Shown in pieces: positions 33,737 through 42,104 of a stretch of 64,000 nt of DNA (its first letter is position 1; every line of letters starts with the position of its first letter). The position numbers and the translations under genes are program-made. Source of the DNA: Regnicoccus_A sp014224355 (GTDB lineage: Bacteria; Cyanobacteriota; Cyanobacteriia; PCC-6307; Cyanobiaceae); the NCBI RefSeq assembly GCF_050920705.1, contig NZ_CP154799.1, positions 1,736,001 through 1,800,000 of the forward strand, in the 5' to 3' direction. The notes beneath the pieces were generated by a model, which did no database searches, was not told where the DNA came from, and saw nothing but the letters and a program-made list of their open reading frames with translations.

Positions 33737-34405
33737 GCCGCTCAGCGGCAAGGGCCACGGCCAGCGGCAGCAGACGATGCTCCTGCGTATGGATCCGGGC
33801 TGCCAGAGTCATCCTGTCGTCCTCGTTGAGCACGGGGACGGTGGCCTGGGCCAGGATCGGACCCCCATCGAGGTCTTCGGTCACCAGGTGGGCTGTGCAG
33901 CCGCTCAGGGTCACCCCGGCGGCGAGGGCCTGCCCCACGGCATCAAGACCCCGGAAGCTCGGCAGCAGCGAGGGGTGAATGTTGATCAGGCGTGAGGGGA
34001 AGGCGCCGATCAGCCGCGGAGTGACGATCCGCATCCAGCCGGCCATCACCACCAGATCCACCCCGGCGGCTGTGAAGGTCTCGATCAGGACGCCATCCAG
34101 ATCTTCCCGGCGACGGTGCAGGCGGTGATCGGCCACGGTGCAGGGGATGTTCAGCCTCTCGGCCCGGCGCTGGGCGCCGCAGCCGGGATTGTTCACCACC
34201 AGCTGGAGCACTCGGCCCCGCAGGGCCCCTGGCGGCAGGCCGTCACCAGCGCCTCGAAGTTGGAGCCCTCGCCGGAGGCCATCACCCCAAGCCGCAGCTC
34301 GTGTGGTTGCAGGGGCCAGGGCTGTGCCAACGGCCACTGGACACAACCGGGCGGATCGCTAGGGTCTGGCGAAGCGGGCACTGGCGTCTTGTCCCATCTC
34401 TCCAT
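33675..34405 (-). CDS. purN: Phosphoribosylglycinamide formyltransferase (frameshifted)
   Basis: Two frames cover one PurN. Frame 1 contains RLGVMASGEGSNFEALVTACRQG, frame 2 continues LRGRVLQLVVNNPGCGAQRRAERLNIPC with the formyl-transfer residues in VMAGWMRIVTPRLIGAFPSRLINIHPSLLPSF (HPSLLP) and TVHxV-like GCTAHLVTEDLDGGPILAQA. The break lies at a C4 run on the plus strand (34226-34229); one extra base gives CRQGALRGRVLQLVV. It transfers the formyl group from 10-formyl-THF to GAR in purine synthesis. ATG 34405 is a candidate start but a later one is possible; it overlaps the start region of the divergent DUF1257 gene by 17 bases. The 3' end overlaps argC by 62 bases. Confidence 0.88.
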
Positions 34406-34733
34406 CTTGCCAACCGTGATCCAGGATCTGGATCAGTTGGCTGCATCACTGGCTGATCTCGGCCGTGAACCGATCCGTGGCGGCCTGCTCGAAGGCTTCT
34501 CCGGGGAGCGCACACCTGTGGATCTGATGGTGCGCTTCGCGGGCGAGCACTGGATCGGTTGGCGCCGTCAGAGCGATGGCAGCCTCGCCTTGCTCGGAGA
34601 TCTCCAGCGTCTGAGCCGCTCCCGTTCCCTGCAGACCTTCCTCGGACACCTCACCCGTCGCTACGCCGCGCGGGTGGCGCTGCAGGAGGCGGCCCGTCAG
34701 CTGCCGATGGCCACGATCGAGCTGGTGTCCTGA
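34389..34733 (+). CDS. DUF1257/Ycf35-like protein
   Basis: 114 residues from TTG 34389 (MSHLSILPTVIQDLDQL), the family start. The core VDLMVRFAGEHWIGWRRQSDGSLALLGDLQRLSRSRSLQTFLGHLTRRYAARVALQEAA matches DUF1257 (also called Ycf35 in plastids): VDLVVR...DIGFRRxxDGxYELVADLW...LNQLTQRYAYHKVLEEA. Function unknown; small soluble protein. Its stop lies 8 bases before the M61 peptidase start. Confidence 0.8.
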   Translation: MSHLSILPTVIQDLDQLAASLADLGREPIRGGLLEGFSGERTPVDLMVRFAGEHWIGWRRQSDGSLALLGDLQRLSRSRSLQTFLGHLTRRYAARVALQEAARQLPMATIELVS

Positions 34734-34741
34734 ACCCCCAG

Positions 34742-36505
34742 GTGGTTGACCTTTCGCTGGATCTGAGCCAACCCCACAGCCATCTGGTTCATGTCAGCCT
34801 CCGCTGCACACCAGCCACACAGGTGCTCAGGCTCAGGCTCCCCGCCTGGACTCCAGGGTCCTACCTGATCCGCGACTACGTCCGTCACCTCGAAGCGCTG
34901 ATGGTGCGTCAGGGAGCGGACCAGGTGCAGGCAATCCGCACCGACCCGGCCGGATGGCGGCTGGAGCTGCCCTGCCTGGATCCCCTGGAGCTCCACTACG
35001 ACGTGCTGGTCGCTGATCTGAGCGTGCGCACCTGCCACCTCGATGGCGACCACGGCTTCCTGGCCCTTGCGGGCCTGGTGCTCCAGGTGGAGGGAGAGCG
35101 CTGGGCCGCGCACCGGCTGAGCCTGCGGCTGCCTTCGGGCTGGGAGGCCTTCGTGCCCCTGCCGCGGCAGGCTGATGGAAGCTGGCTGGCGGCTGACTTC
35201 GATCAGCTGGTGGACACCCCGGTGGAGGCGGGCCCGCACCGGGCCCATCACTTCAACGTGGCCGGCGTGCCGCACCGCTGGGTCTGCTGGGACGCCACCG
35301 CCCCCCGCCAGTCGGCTGGCTCAGAGCCTTCAGGCTCAGCTGGGGATCCGCCAGACAGCCTGCTCAGGGCTCATCCGACCCTGCTTCAGGACGTGGCGGC
35401 GGTGTGTGAGGCCTGCTGTCGGTTGATGGGGGAGCCCAGGCCAGCGGCGCCGGAGTATCTGTTCGTGCTGCATCTGCTTGATCAGGGCTACGGCGGTCTT
35501 GAGCACGACACCTCGACGGTGCTGCAGTTCGGTCGTCAGGCCCTGCTCAAGCCCGAGGGCTATCGCCAGCTGCTGCAACTGGTGGCCCACGAATATCTGC
35601 ATCAGTGGAATGTCCGGCGCCTGAGGCCAGCATCCCTGAGCCCGATCGATTACGACCGATCTGTGATCGTGCCTGGACTCTGGTTTGCCGAAGGGGTCAC
35701 CAGCTATTTCGATCAGCTTCTCCCCCAGCTGGCTGGAGTGACGAGCGAAGACGAGGTCGTGCACGACCTTGGCACCGATCTCAGCCGTTACCTGCTCACT
35801 CCTGGGCGTCTGCATGGCCAGAGCCTGCGCCAGAGCGCCGAGGAGGCCTGGGTGAAGCTCTACCGGCGTGAGGCCAACAGTGATGACAACCAGATCAGTT
35901 ACTACCTCAAGGGGGCCATTCTTTCTCTGGTTCTTGATCTGGAATTGCGTCGTTCGGGATCATCCCTGTCCCAGGTGCTGCGCGACCTCTGGGCCCGCCT
36001 GGGACGCTGGAGACGGGGCTACCGGGAGCGGGATCTGATCGAGGCCTTCGCCGCCCGCTCCTCCCGGCTGGCCGATCTTCTCCCCACCTGGCTGGAGGGC
36101 TGCGAGGATCCGGATCTACCGTCCTACCTCCAGGATGTGGGCCTGAAGCTGGAGCCACAGCTGGCCTCGGCTCCCCATCCGGGCCTGAAGGCTGCCATCA
36201 AAGGCAGTGCCCTTGAAGTCGTTCGGGTGGAGCGCCATGGGCCTGCCCAGCAGGCCGGCCTGCTGGTCGGTGATGAGTTGATCGCTCTTGAGGGCCTGCG
36301 ACTGCGCAAGCCAGAGGATCTCGCCCCGATCCTGGTGGCCCAGCAGCCCCAGGTGCTCACCATTTGCAGGCGGGGGTGTCTGCGCAGCCTGACGATCACC
36401 GCCGCAGCCCCGGCGATCGAGCGTTGGCGGCTGCTGGTGGACCCCCAGGCCAGCTCTGAAGCTCAGGAGCGACGGCGTCAGTGGCTGGCTCTGGTGCCAT
36501 GTTGA
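34742..36505 (+). CDS. M61-family metallopeptidase with PDZ domain
   Basis: About 587 residues from a GTG at 34742; the annotated start is uncertain. The beta-sandwich N-domain runs to residue 240. The gluzincin active site is HEYLHQWNVRRLRP (HExxH) with a downstream glutamate in WFAEGVTSYFDQLL, and GYGGLEHDTSTVLQFG lies just before. A C-terminal PDZ-like domain (about 500-560) has VVRVERHGPAQQAGLLVGDELIALEG. M61 proteins (glycyl aminopeptidase-like) release N-terminal glycine or alanine from peptides in some bacteria. No secretion signal is evident, so it is likely cytoplasmic. Confidence 0.9.
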   Translation: MVDLSLDLSQPHSHLVHVSLRCTPATQVLRLRLPAWTPGSYLIRDYVRHLEALMVRQGADQVQAIRTDPAGWRLELPCLDPLELHYDVLVADLSVRTCHLDGDHGFLALAGLVLQVEGERWAAHRLSLRLPSGWEAFVPLPRQADGSWLAADFDQLVDTPVEAGPHRAHHFNVAGVPHRWVCWDATAPRQSAGSEPSGSAGDPPDSLLRAHPTLLQDVAAVCEACCRLMGEPRPAAPEYLFVLHLLDQGYGGLEHDTSTVLQFGRQALLKPEGYRQLLQLVAHEYLHQWNVRRLRPASLSPIDYDRSVIVPGLWFAEGVTSYFDQLLPQLAGVTSEDEVVHDLGTDLSRYLLTPGRLHGQSLRQSAEEAWVKLYRREANSDDNQISYYLKGAILSLVLDLELRRSGSSLSQVLRDLWARLGRWRRGYRERDLIEAFAARSSRLADLLPTWLEGCEDPDLPSYLQDVGLKLEPQLASAPHPGLKAAIKGSALEVVRVERHGPAQQAGLLVGDELIALEGLRLRKPEDLAPILVAQQPQVLTICRRGCLRSLTITAAAPAIERWRLLVDPQASSEAQERRRQWLALVPC

Positions 36506-37395
36506 ACAACCTGATGGAGCGACTGCGCGCCAACCCTCTCGCCCTGGGACTGGTGGGGGCCGGGGCCGTGCTGGGCCTGGGGGGCCTGGGCTGGTTGGCC
36601 CGCGAGGTGACTGCTCGCTCCGAGACCGCCAGCCGTCCCTCCCTGCTGCAGCTGCTCGAGCAGGTCACCCAGCCCGCCACCACGCCGCGCCAGCCACAGC
36701 CCCGACGGCCTGCGCCACTGCCGCCGCCGCGGCCGGCCTGGGTCAGTCCCCTGGGCCGCGAGTGCCTCGACCGTGATCCACGTCTGCGCCAGCGCCTGGA
36801 GGCTGAGCTGGCGGCCTTGCCCGCTCGCCGCCAGCGCATTCCCATCGACCCCAGCAACTACGGGGTCCGTTTCGAGCGTGACGCCTTCGGCCATGCGATT
36901 GACCCCACACCTCAGGTGGTGGTGCTTCATGAAACCGTCTATGGAGTGGGCTCAGCCCTTCGCACCTTCCAGACCCCCCACCCCAGGGACGAGGACCAGG
37001 TGAGTTACCACACCCTGATCGGGGGCGATGGCCAGGTGATCGATGTTCTCGATCCCGAACAGCGGGCCTTCGGGGCGGGCAATTCGGCCTTCAACGGACG
37101 GTGGGTCGTGACCAATCCGCGCGTGGGGGGCTCGGTGAACAATTTCGCGTTGCACATCAGCCTGGAAACCCCCCTCGACGGGGAAGACAACGACCCTGGC
37201 CACAGCGGGTACAGCGCGAGGCAATATGACGCCCTGGCCCTGGTGCTCACTGACTGGATGCGGCGCTTCGCGATTCCTGCGGCTCACATCACCACCCACC
37301 GTCAGGTGGATCTCGGCGGTGAGCGGGCGGATCCGCGCAGCTTCGACTGGCAGGCCCTCAAAAGAAGACTCGGGGCCCTCTCTCAGCTCTGCTGA
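36499..37395 (+). CDS. Peptidoglycan N-acetylmuramoyl-L-alanine amidase (Amidase_2/PGRP fold)
   Basis: 298 residues from ATG 36499 (MLNNLMERLRANPLALGLVGAGAVLGLGGLGWLAREV). The N-terminal hydrophobic helix, about 10-34, anchors or exports the protein. A proline-rich linker precedes the amidase core, in which VVVLHETVYGVGSALRTFQ and SYHTLIGGDGQVIDVL are followed by HITTHRQVDLGGERADPRSFDW. This is the zinc-dependent amidase of the T7 lysozyme/AmpD type, with His residues as ligands. It cleaves the lactyl-peptide bond in the wall. The start overlaps the end of the M61 gene by 7 bases. A second wall-related gene lies just beyond, on the other strand. Confidence 0.88.
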   Translation: MLNNLMERLRANPLALGLVGAGAVLGLGGLGWLAREVTARSETASRPSLLQLLEQVTQPATTPRQPQPRRPAPLPPPRPAWVSPLGRECLDRDPRLRQRLEAELAALPARRQRIPIDPSNYGVRFERDAFGHAIDPTPQVVVLHETVYGVGSALRTFQTPHPRDEDQVSYHTLIGGDGQVIDVLDPEQRAFGAGNSAFNGRWVVTNPRVGGSVNNFALHISLETPLDGEDNDPGHSGYSARQYDALALVLTDWMRRFAIPAAHITTHRQVDLGGERADPRSFDWQALKRRLGALSQLC

Positions 37396-37410
37396 GGACG
37401 GAGCAGAGGG

Positions 37411-38298
37411 TTAGATCAGCGGTGAGAGCTGGGGTTTGCGCTCGGAGTAGATCAGCGCATGCAGTTCCGGATCCTGCATGTAGCTCAGGATCCGGGCGGG
37501 GTAATCGAGCTTGCCGTTGTGGAGGTAAGCCAGGGTGGCCAGCGCCTTGGCATCCCGGGGACTGCGGCTGGCCTGGAGGGTGCGGCCAGCTGGAAAGCCC
37601 AGGTCCCGGCTGAGACGCGCAAACTTGCCCACCAGCAGGGTCACGTTGCGGTTGGGGTCGAGCAGTTCCAGCCGCGCTGTCTGGATCTGGTCCGCGCTGG
37701 GATCGGGGGGGAGCAGACCCTGATGAATCAGCTCGCCGATGCCGAGCTGGGCGGGGCCATGGGTGCTGAACAACCCTGACTGAGCCGCCAGCGGCAGATC
37801 TTCTCCTGGTTTGGCGTGCTGAATCTCATCGAAGAGCACAGCCGCCACCAGCATCGGGTTGATGTGGTGGCGGCGGCTTTCCAGCAGGATGACGGGCCGC
37901 AGTTCCTCCAGCTTCTCCACCGTGCGGGCCCGCAGGGGGGTGAGCTGATCCAGTCCGTGGGTGAAGAGCTGGGCGAGAGGAGCCTGCGGTCCGTGCACAC
38001 CGAAGCGGCGCTGCAGTTCCTTGAGTTCCTCAGGGGTGAAGTCAAGGGGATCGGGGCGCTGGCCTTCGCTGGTGAAGGCTGCGGGATCGCTGCTGTCGGT
38101 GGTGAGGCTGGCGGTCAGCCCGGGTTCTGTGAGCAAACCTGCTGCTGGGAGCTCTCGCCGGGGGGAACCTGCTGAAAGGCTCAGCAGTGCAACAGTGGCG
38201 GCGCAGCCAACAGCCCAGCGCCTCGACCCGCTCCAGGGGGAGGGCGACGTGATCGCAGGGCGCGTCGACAAGGAGATACTGGGATTCATACCGTTCAT
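37411..38298 (-). CDS. Secreted protein with possible lytic-transglycosylase-like core
   Basis: 295 residues. After a basic start, WAVGCAATVALLSLSAGSP forms a signal peptide or anchor. The distinctive part is VILLESRRHHINPMLVAAVLFDEIQHA, resembling the E/xINPxLVAAV helix of SLT-type lytic transglycosylases, where the catalytic glutamate is followed by a NPxL stretch. Downstream, GPAQLGIGELIH recalls the G-x-M/L-Q-L motif of the same fold. If right, it cleaves glycan strands; this is from motif similarity only. Convergent with the amidase gene, 15 bases apart. Confidence 0.6.
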   Translation of the reverse strand: MNGMNPSISLSTRPAITSPSPWSGSRRWAVGCAATVALLSLSAGSPRRELPAAGLLTEPGLTASLTTDSSDPAAFTSEGQRPDPLDFTPEELKELQRRFGVHGPQAPLAQLFTHGLDQLTPLRARTVEKLEELRPVILLESRRHHINPMLVAAVLFDEIQHAKPGEDLPLAAQSGLFSTHGPAQLGIGELIHQGLLPPDPSADQIQTARLELLDPNRNVTLLVGKFARLSRDLGFPAGRTLQASRSPRDAKALATLAYLHNGKLDYPARILSYMQDPELHALIYSERKPQLSPLI

Positions 38299-38471
38299 GA
38301 ACAGTACCGGCTACCCCAGGGACGACCAGATCGGGGGGGGCGTTTGTGTTTTCGTCCATACCATGCGTGCCGATCCGGTTGGCTTCGGTGTGGCATGCCA
38401 CCCCTGAGCTTCCTTGGGGGCCCTTCCACGGATAGGTTCAGCCTCGGCAGCCGATTCGTGAAACCGCGCGC

Positions 38472-40073
38472 ATGACGACGCTCCCGGATTACAGCATCCA
38501 CGAGCCCCAGGTGCAGTGGCAGCGCTTCTGCGCTCTGCTCTGGTATCACGACGACCTGGGCTGCTGGGTCGATGTCAGCCGCATGGCGCTCAACCAGGCG
38601 CACCTCGAGGCTCTTGAGCCTGGCTTTGATCGTGCCTTCGCAGCGATGCAGGCCCTGGAATCCGGGGCGATCGCCAACCCGGATGAGGGCCGCCAGGTGG
38701 GTCATTACTGGCTGCGCAGCCCTGAGCTGGCGCCCGATCCGGCGGCGGCGGCCCACATCCAGGCGGAGGTGGAGCGCATCGCCCACTTCGGCCAGCAGGT
38801 GATCAGTGGAGCCTGCTCGGCGCCGTCGGACACGCCCTTCACCGATGTGCTCTGGATCGGCATCGGTGGATCCGGGCTGGGTCCCCTGCTGATCCTGCGC
38901 GCCCTCGAGGAAGAGGGGGTGGGGCTGCCGTTTCACTTCTTCGACAACGTCGATCCCCAGGGGATGAGCCGCACCCTCTCGGCCCTGGGGGATCGGCTGC
39001 GTACCACCCTGGTGGTGGTGGTGAGCAAGTCGGGTGGCACGCCCGAGCCTCGCCTGGGCATGGAGCAGGCCCGCGCCCGCCTCGAGGCCCTCGGCGGGAC
39101 CTGGGCTCAGCAGGCCGTTGCCGTCACGATGGTGGGCTCTCAGCTGGATCAGCGGGCCGAGGCGGAGGGCTGGCTGGCCCGCTTCGACATGTTCGACTGG
39201 GTGGGGGGACGCACCAGCATCACCAGCGCCGTGGGTCTGCTGCCTGCAGCCCTGATCGGTGCCGACCTCCGTGGCTTTCTCGAGGGGGCGGCCCGCATGG
39301 ATGCGGCCACCCGTGTGGGGCGCCTGCGCGACAATCCCGCAGCGCTGATGGCCGCCGCCTGGCATGTGGCCGGCGGCGGAGCCGGACAGCGCGACATGGT
39401 GGTGCTTCCCTACCGCGACCGGCTCGAGGTGTTCAGCCGCTACCTGCAGCAGCTGGTGATGGAGTCGCTGGGCAAGCGGCTCGACCGCGATGGGCGCCAG
39501 GTGCACCAGGGCATCGCTGTCTACGGCAACAAGGGCTCCACCGATCAACACGCCTACGTGCAGCAGCTCCGCGACGGTGTCGACAACTTCTTCGTCACCT
39601 TCATCGAAGCACTCGACGATCCAGCTGATCTGGCCCCCATTGGCGGGGAATACCCGGGCGACTTCCTTGATGGATTTCTGCAGGGCACCCGCTCCGCCCT
39701 CAGCGAAGGGGGTCGCCAGAGCCTCTCGATCAGTCTGCGCCGCTTTGACGCCCGCGGCCTCGGGGCGCTGGTGGCTTTGTTCGAGCGGGCCGTCGGCCTC
39801 TATGCCGAGCTGGTGAACGTGAACGCCTATGACCAGCCAGGGGTGGAGGCGGGCAAGAAGGCCGCTGCCACGATCCTCGAGCTCCAGAGCCGGCTGGAGG
39901 CCCTGCTGGCTGACGGGCAGGCCCGCTCCCTGGAAACCATCCAGACGGAGCTGGAGCTGCCCAGCCCGGAAGCGGCGTTCTGGATCCTGCGCCACCTCTG
40001 CGGCAATGCCCGCGGCTATGGCGCCGAGGGCGATTGGAGCGATCCGTCGGGGCTCGCGTTCAAGAAGTTATGA
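38472..40073 (+). CDS. pgi: Glucose-6-phosphate isomerase
   Basis: 533 residues. The sugar-phosphate-binding block DVLWIGIGGSGLGPLLILRAL and the serine/threonine loop VVVSKSGGTPEPRLGMEQAR are followed by FDWVGGRTSITSAVGLLPAALIGADL and the catalytic-glutamate region around YLQQLVMESLGKRLDRDG. YGNKGSTDQHAYVQQLRDG and VNAYDQPGVEAGKKAAA complete the fold. It interconverts glucose-6-P and fructose-6-P for gluconeogenesis, the oxidative pentose pathway and glycogen turnover. Confidence 0.98.
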   Translation: MTTLPDYSIHEPQVQWQRFCALLWYHDDLGCWVDVSRMALNQAHLEALEPGFDRAFAAMQALESGAIANPDEGRQVGHYWLRSPELAPDPAAAAHIQAEVERIAHFGQQVISGACSAPSDTPFTDVLWIGIGGSGLGPLLILRALEEEGVGLPFHFFDNVDPQGMSRTLSALGDRLRTTLVVVVSKSGGTPEPRLGMEQARARLEALGGTWAQQAVAVTMVGSQLDQRAEAEGWLARFDMFDWVGGRTSITSAVGLLPAALIGADLRGFLEGAARMDAATRVGRLRDNPAALMAAAWHVAGGGAGQRDMVVLPYRDRLEVFSRYLQQLVMESLGKRLDRDGRQVHQGIAVYGNKGSTDQHAYVQQLRDGVDNFFVTFIEALDDPADLAPIGGEYPGDFLDGFLQGTRSALSEGGRQSLSISLRRFDARGLGALVALFERAVGLYAELVNVNAYDQPGVEAGKKAAATILELQSRLEALLADGQARSLETIQTELELPSPEAAFWILRHLCGNARGYGAEGDWSDPSGLAFKKL

Positions 40074-40124
40074 GCAGGGTCGAGGGGCTCTGGTCCCGTT
40101 GCTAGGTTCCGCACCTTTGCGGCC

Positions 40125-41243
40125 ATGATCCGTTCCCGCGCTGCGGTGGCCTGGGCCGCGGGCCAGCCCCTGGAGATCACCGAGATCGAGGTGGCTCCGC
40201 CGGCCGCCGGTGAAGTGCTGCTTCGGGTGGTGGCCAGCGGGGTGTGCCACACCGATGCCTTCACCCTCTCGGGTCAGGATCCGGAAGGGCTCTTTCCTGC
40301 CGTGCTCGGCCATGAGGGCGGCGCGATCGTGGAGGAGGCGGGGGCTGGCGTGACCTCCGTGGCGGTGGGGGATCACGTGATTCCCCTCTACACACCCGAG
40401 TGCCGGTCCTGCAGCTTCTGCCTCTCCGGCAAGACCAACCTCTGTCAGGCGATCCGCGGCACCCAGGGCAAGGGCCTGATGCCGGACGGCACCAGCCGCT
40501 TCTCCAGGGCCGGCCGCCAGATTCACCACTACATGGGCACCTCCACCTTCTCGGAATACACCGTGGTGCCCGAGATCGCCGTGGCCAGGATCAACAAGGA
40601 GGCTCCCCTGGAGAAGGTTTGCCTGCTCGGATGCGGGGTCACCACCGGCATCGGCGCCGTGCTCAACACCGCCAAGGTGGAGTCAGGCAGCACGGTGGCC
40701 GTGTTCGGTCTGGGGGGCATCGGCCTGGCCGTGATCATCGGTGCGGTGATGGCCGGCGCCAGCCGCATCATCGGCATCGACACCAATCCCGAGAAGTTCG
40801 CGATCGCCCGCCAGCTCGGTGCCACGGATTGCCTCGACCCAAGCGCATGGGGTGCACCGATTCAGGAGGTGGTGATCGATCTCACCGATGGGGGGGTGGA
40901 TTATTCCTTCGAGTGCATCGGCAATGTCCAGGTGATGCGGGCCGCCCTGGAGTGCTGCCACAAGGGCTGGGGCGAATCCACGATCATCGGCGTTGCCGGC
41001 GCCGGCCAGGAGATCGCCACCCGCCCCTTCCAGCTCGTCACCGGCCGTGTGTGGCGTGGCTCGGCCTTCGGTGGGGTGCGGGGCCGCACCGAATTGCCGG
41101 GGTATGTGGAGCGGTTCCAGAGCGGTGAGATCCCGCTCGACACCTTCATCACCCACACCATGCCCCTGGAGGAGATCAACCGGGCCTTCGATCTGATGCA
41201 CGCCGGTCAGAGCATCCGCTCGGTGATCCACTTCAACCCTTGA
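40125..41243 (+). CDS. frmA: S-(hydroxymethyl)glutathione dehydrogenase
   Basis: 372 residues, class III alcohol dehydrogenase. Catalytic zinc ligands sit in SGVCHTDAFTLSG and GHEGGAIVEEAG, structural-zinc cysteines in PECRSCSFCLSGKTNLC, and the NAD site in TVAVFGLGGIGLAVIIGAVMAGASRIIGIDTNPEKF. The class III marker of a conserved RGTQGKGLMPDGTSRFS loop is present. It oxidises the glutathione adduct of formaldehyde to S-formylglutathione. It sits 12 bases upstream of fghA, forming a formaldehyde detoxification operon. Confidence 0.97.
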   Translation: MIRSRAAVAWAAGQPLEITEIEVAPPAAGEVLLRVVASGVCHTDAFTLSGQDPEGLFPAVLGHEGGAIVEEAGAGVTSVAVGDHVIPLYTPECRSCSFCLSGKTNLCQAIRGTQGKGLMPDGTSRFSRAGRQIHHYMGTSTFSEYTVVPEIAVARINKEAPLEKVCLLGCGVTTGIGAVLNTAKVESGSTVAVFGLGGIGLAVIIGAVMAGASRIIGIDTNPEKFAIARQLGATDCLDPSAWGAPIQEVVIDLTDGGVDYSFECIGNVQVMRAALECCHKGWGESTIIGVAGAGQEIATRPFQLVTGRVWRGSAFGGVRGRTELPGYVERFQSGEIPLDTFITHTMPLEEINRAFDLMHAGQSIRSVIHFNP

Positions 41244-41255
41244 GGGAGATCCCCC

Positions 41256-42104
41256 GTGCTCACACTCCTGAGTGAGAACCGCAGCTTTGCGGGTGCCCAT
41301 CGGCGCTACCGGCACCAATCGGCAGCGCTCGCCTGTGAGATGACCCTGGCGGTGTACCTGCCTCCCCAGGCCCTGGCCGGCGGCTCCGTGCCGGCGCTGT
41401 ACTGGCTCTCCGGGCTCACCTGCACCGATGAGAATTTCATGCAGAAGGCTGGCGCCCATCGCCTGGCCTCCAGCCTCGGCCTGGCCCTGATCGCTCCCGA
41501 CACCAGCCCCCGTGGCGCTGAGGTGCCTGGAGATCCTGACGGAGCCTGGGACTTCGGCCATGGGGCCGGCTTCTACCTCAATGCCAGCGAACCCCCCTGG
41601 GAGCGCCACTACCGCATGCACGATTACGTGGTGGAGGAGCTGCCGGCGCTGCTGGAGGCCCAGCTTCCCCTCAACGGGCTGCGCGGCATCAGTGGCCATT
41701 CGATGGGGGGGCATGGCGCCCTGGTCTCTGCCCTGCGCCACCCCGGCCGCTACCGCTCCGTTTCGGCCTTCGCACCGATTGCTCATCCGAGCTGCTGCCC
41801 CTGGGGGGAGAAGGCGTTCAGCCGTTACCTCGGCCCCGATCGCACCCACTGGAGTTCCTGGGACGCCTGCGAGCTGATCGCCTCGGCGCCGGAGCGGCTG
41901 CCGCTGCTGATCGACCAGGGACTCGACGATCCCTTCCTGGAGAGTCAGCTGCGACCCGATGACCTCGAGGCTGCCGCCCACGCCGCCGGCCACCCGCTCC
42001 AGCTGAGGCTCCAGCCGGGCTACGACCACAGCTACTTCTTCATCGCCAGCTTCATCGAGGACCACCTGCGGCACCACGCGGCGGCCCTGATTCCCCTGGG
42101 CTAG
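41256..42104 (+). CDS. fghA: S-formylglutathione hydrolase
   Basis: 282 residues from GTG 41256. The nucleophile elbow is SGHSMGGHGAL (GHSMGG), preceded by PALYWLSGLTCTDENFMQKAGAHRLAS, with the acid and base in the DQGLDDPF and GYDHSYFF regions. It hydrolyses S-formylglutathione to formate and glutathione, the step after FrmA. The stop TAG overlaps the leuS stop by 3 bases in convergent orientation. Confidence 0.96.
   Translation: MLTLLSENRSFAGAHRRYRHQSAALACEMTLAVYLPPQALAGGSVPALYWLSGLTCTDENFMQKAGAHRLASSLGLALIAPDTSPRGAEVPGDPDGAWDFGHGAGFYLNASEPPWERHYRMHDYVVEELPALLEAQLPLNGLRGISGHSMGGHGALVSALRHPGRYRSVSAFAPIAHPSCCPWGEKAFSRYLGPDRTHWSSWDACELIASAPERLPLLIDQGLDDPFLESQLRPDDLEAAAHAAGHPLQLRLQPGYDHSYFFIASFIEDHLRHHAAALIPLG

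Noticed and set aside
41256..41275. CTCACACTCCTGAG, resembling Yfr1's conserved single-stranded motif
   Set aside because: The Yfr1 motif is ACTCCTCACAC, so the order is different, it lies at the fghA start and there are no flanking Yfr1-type hairpins.
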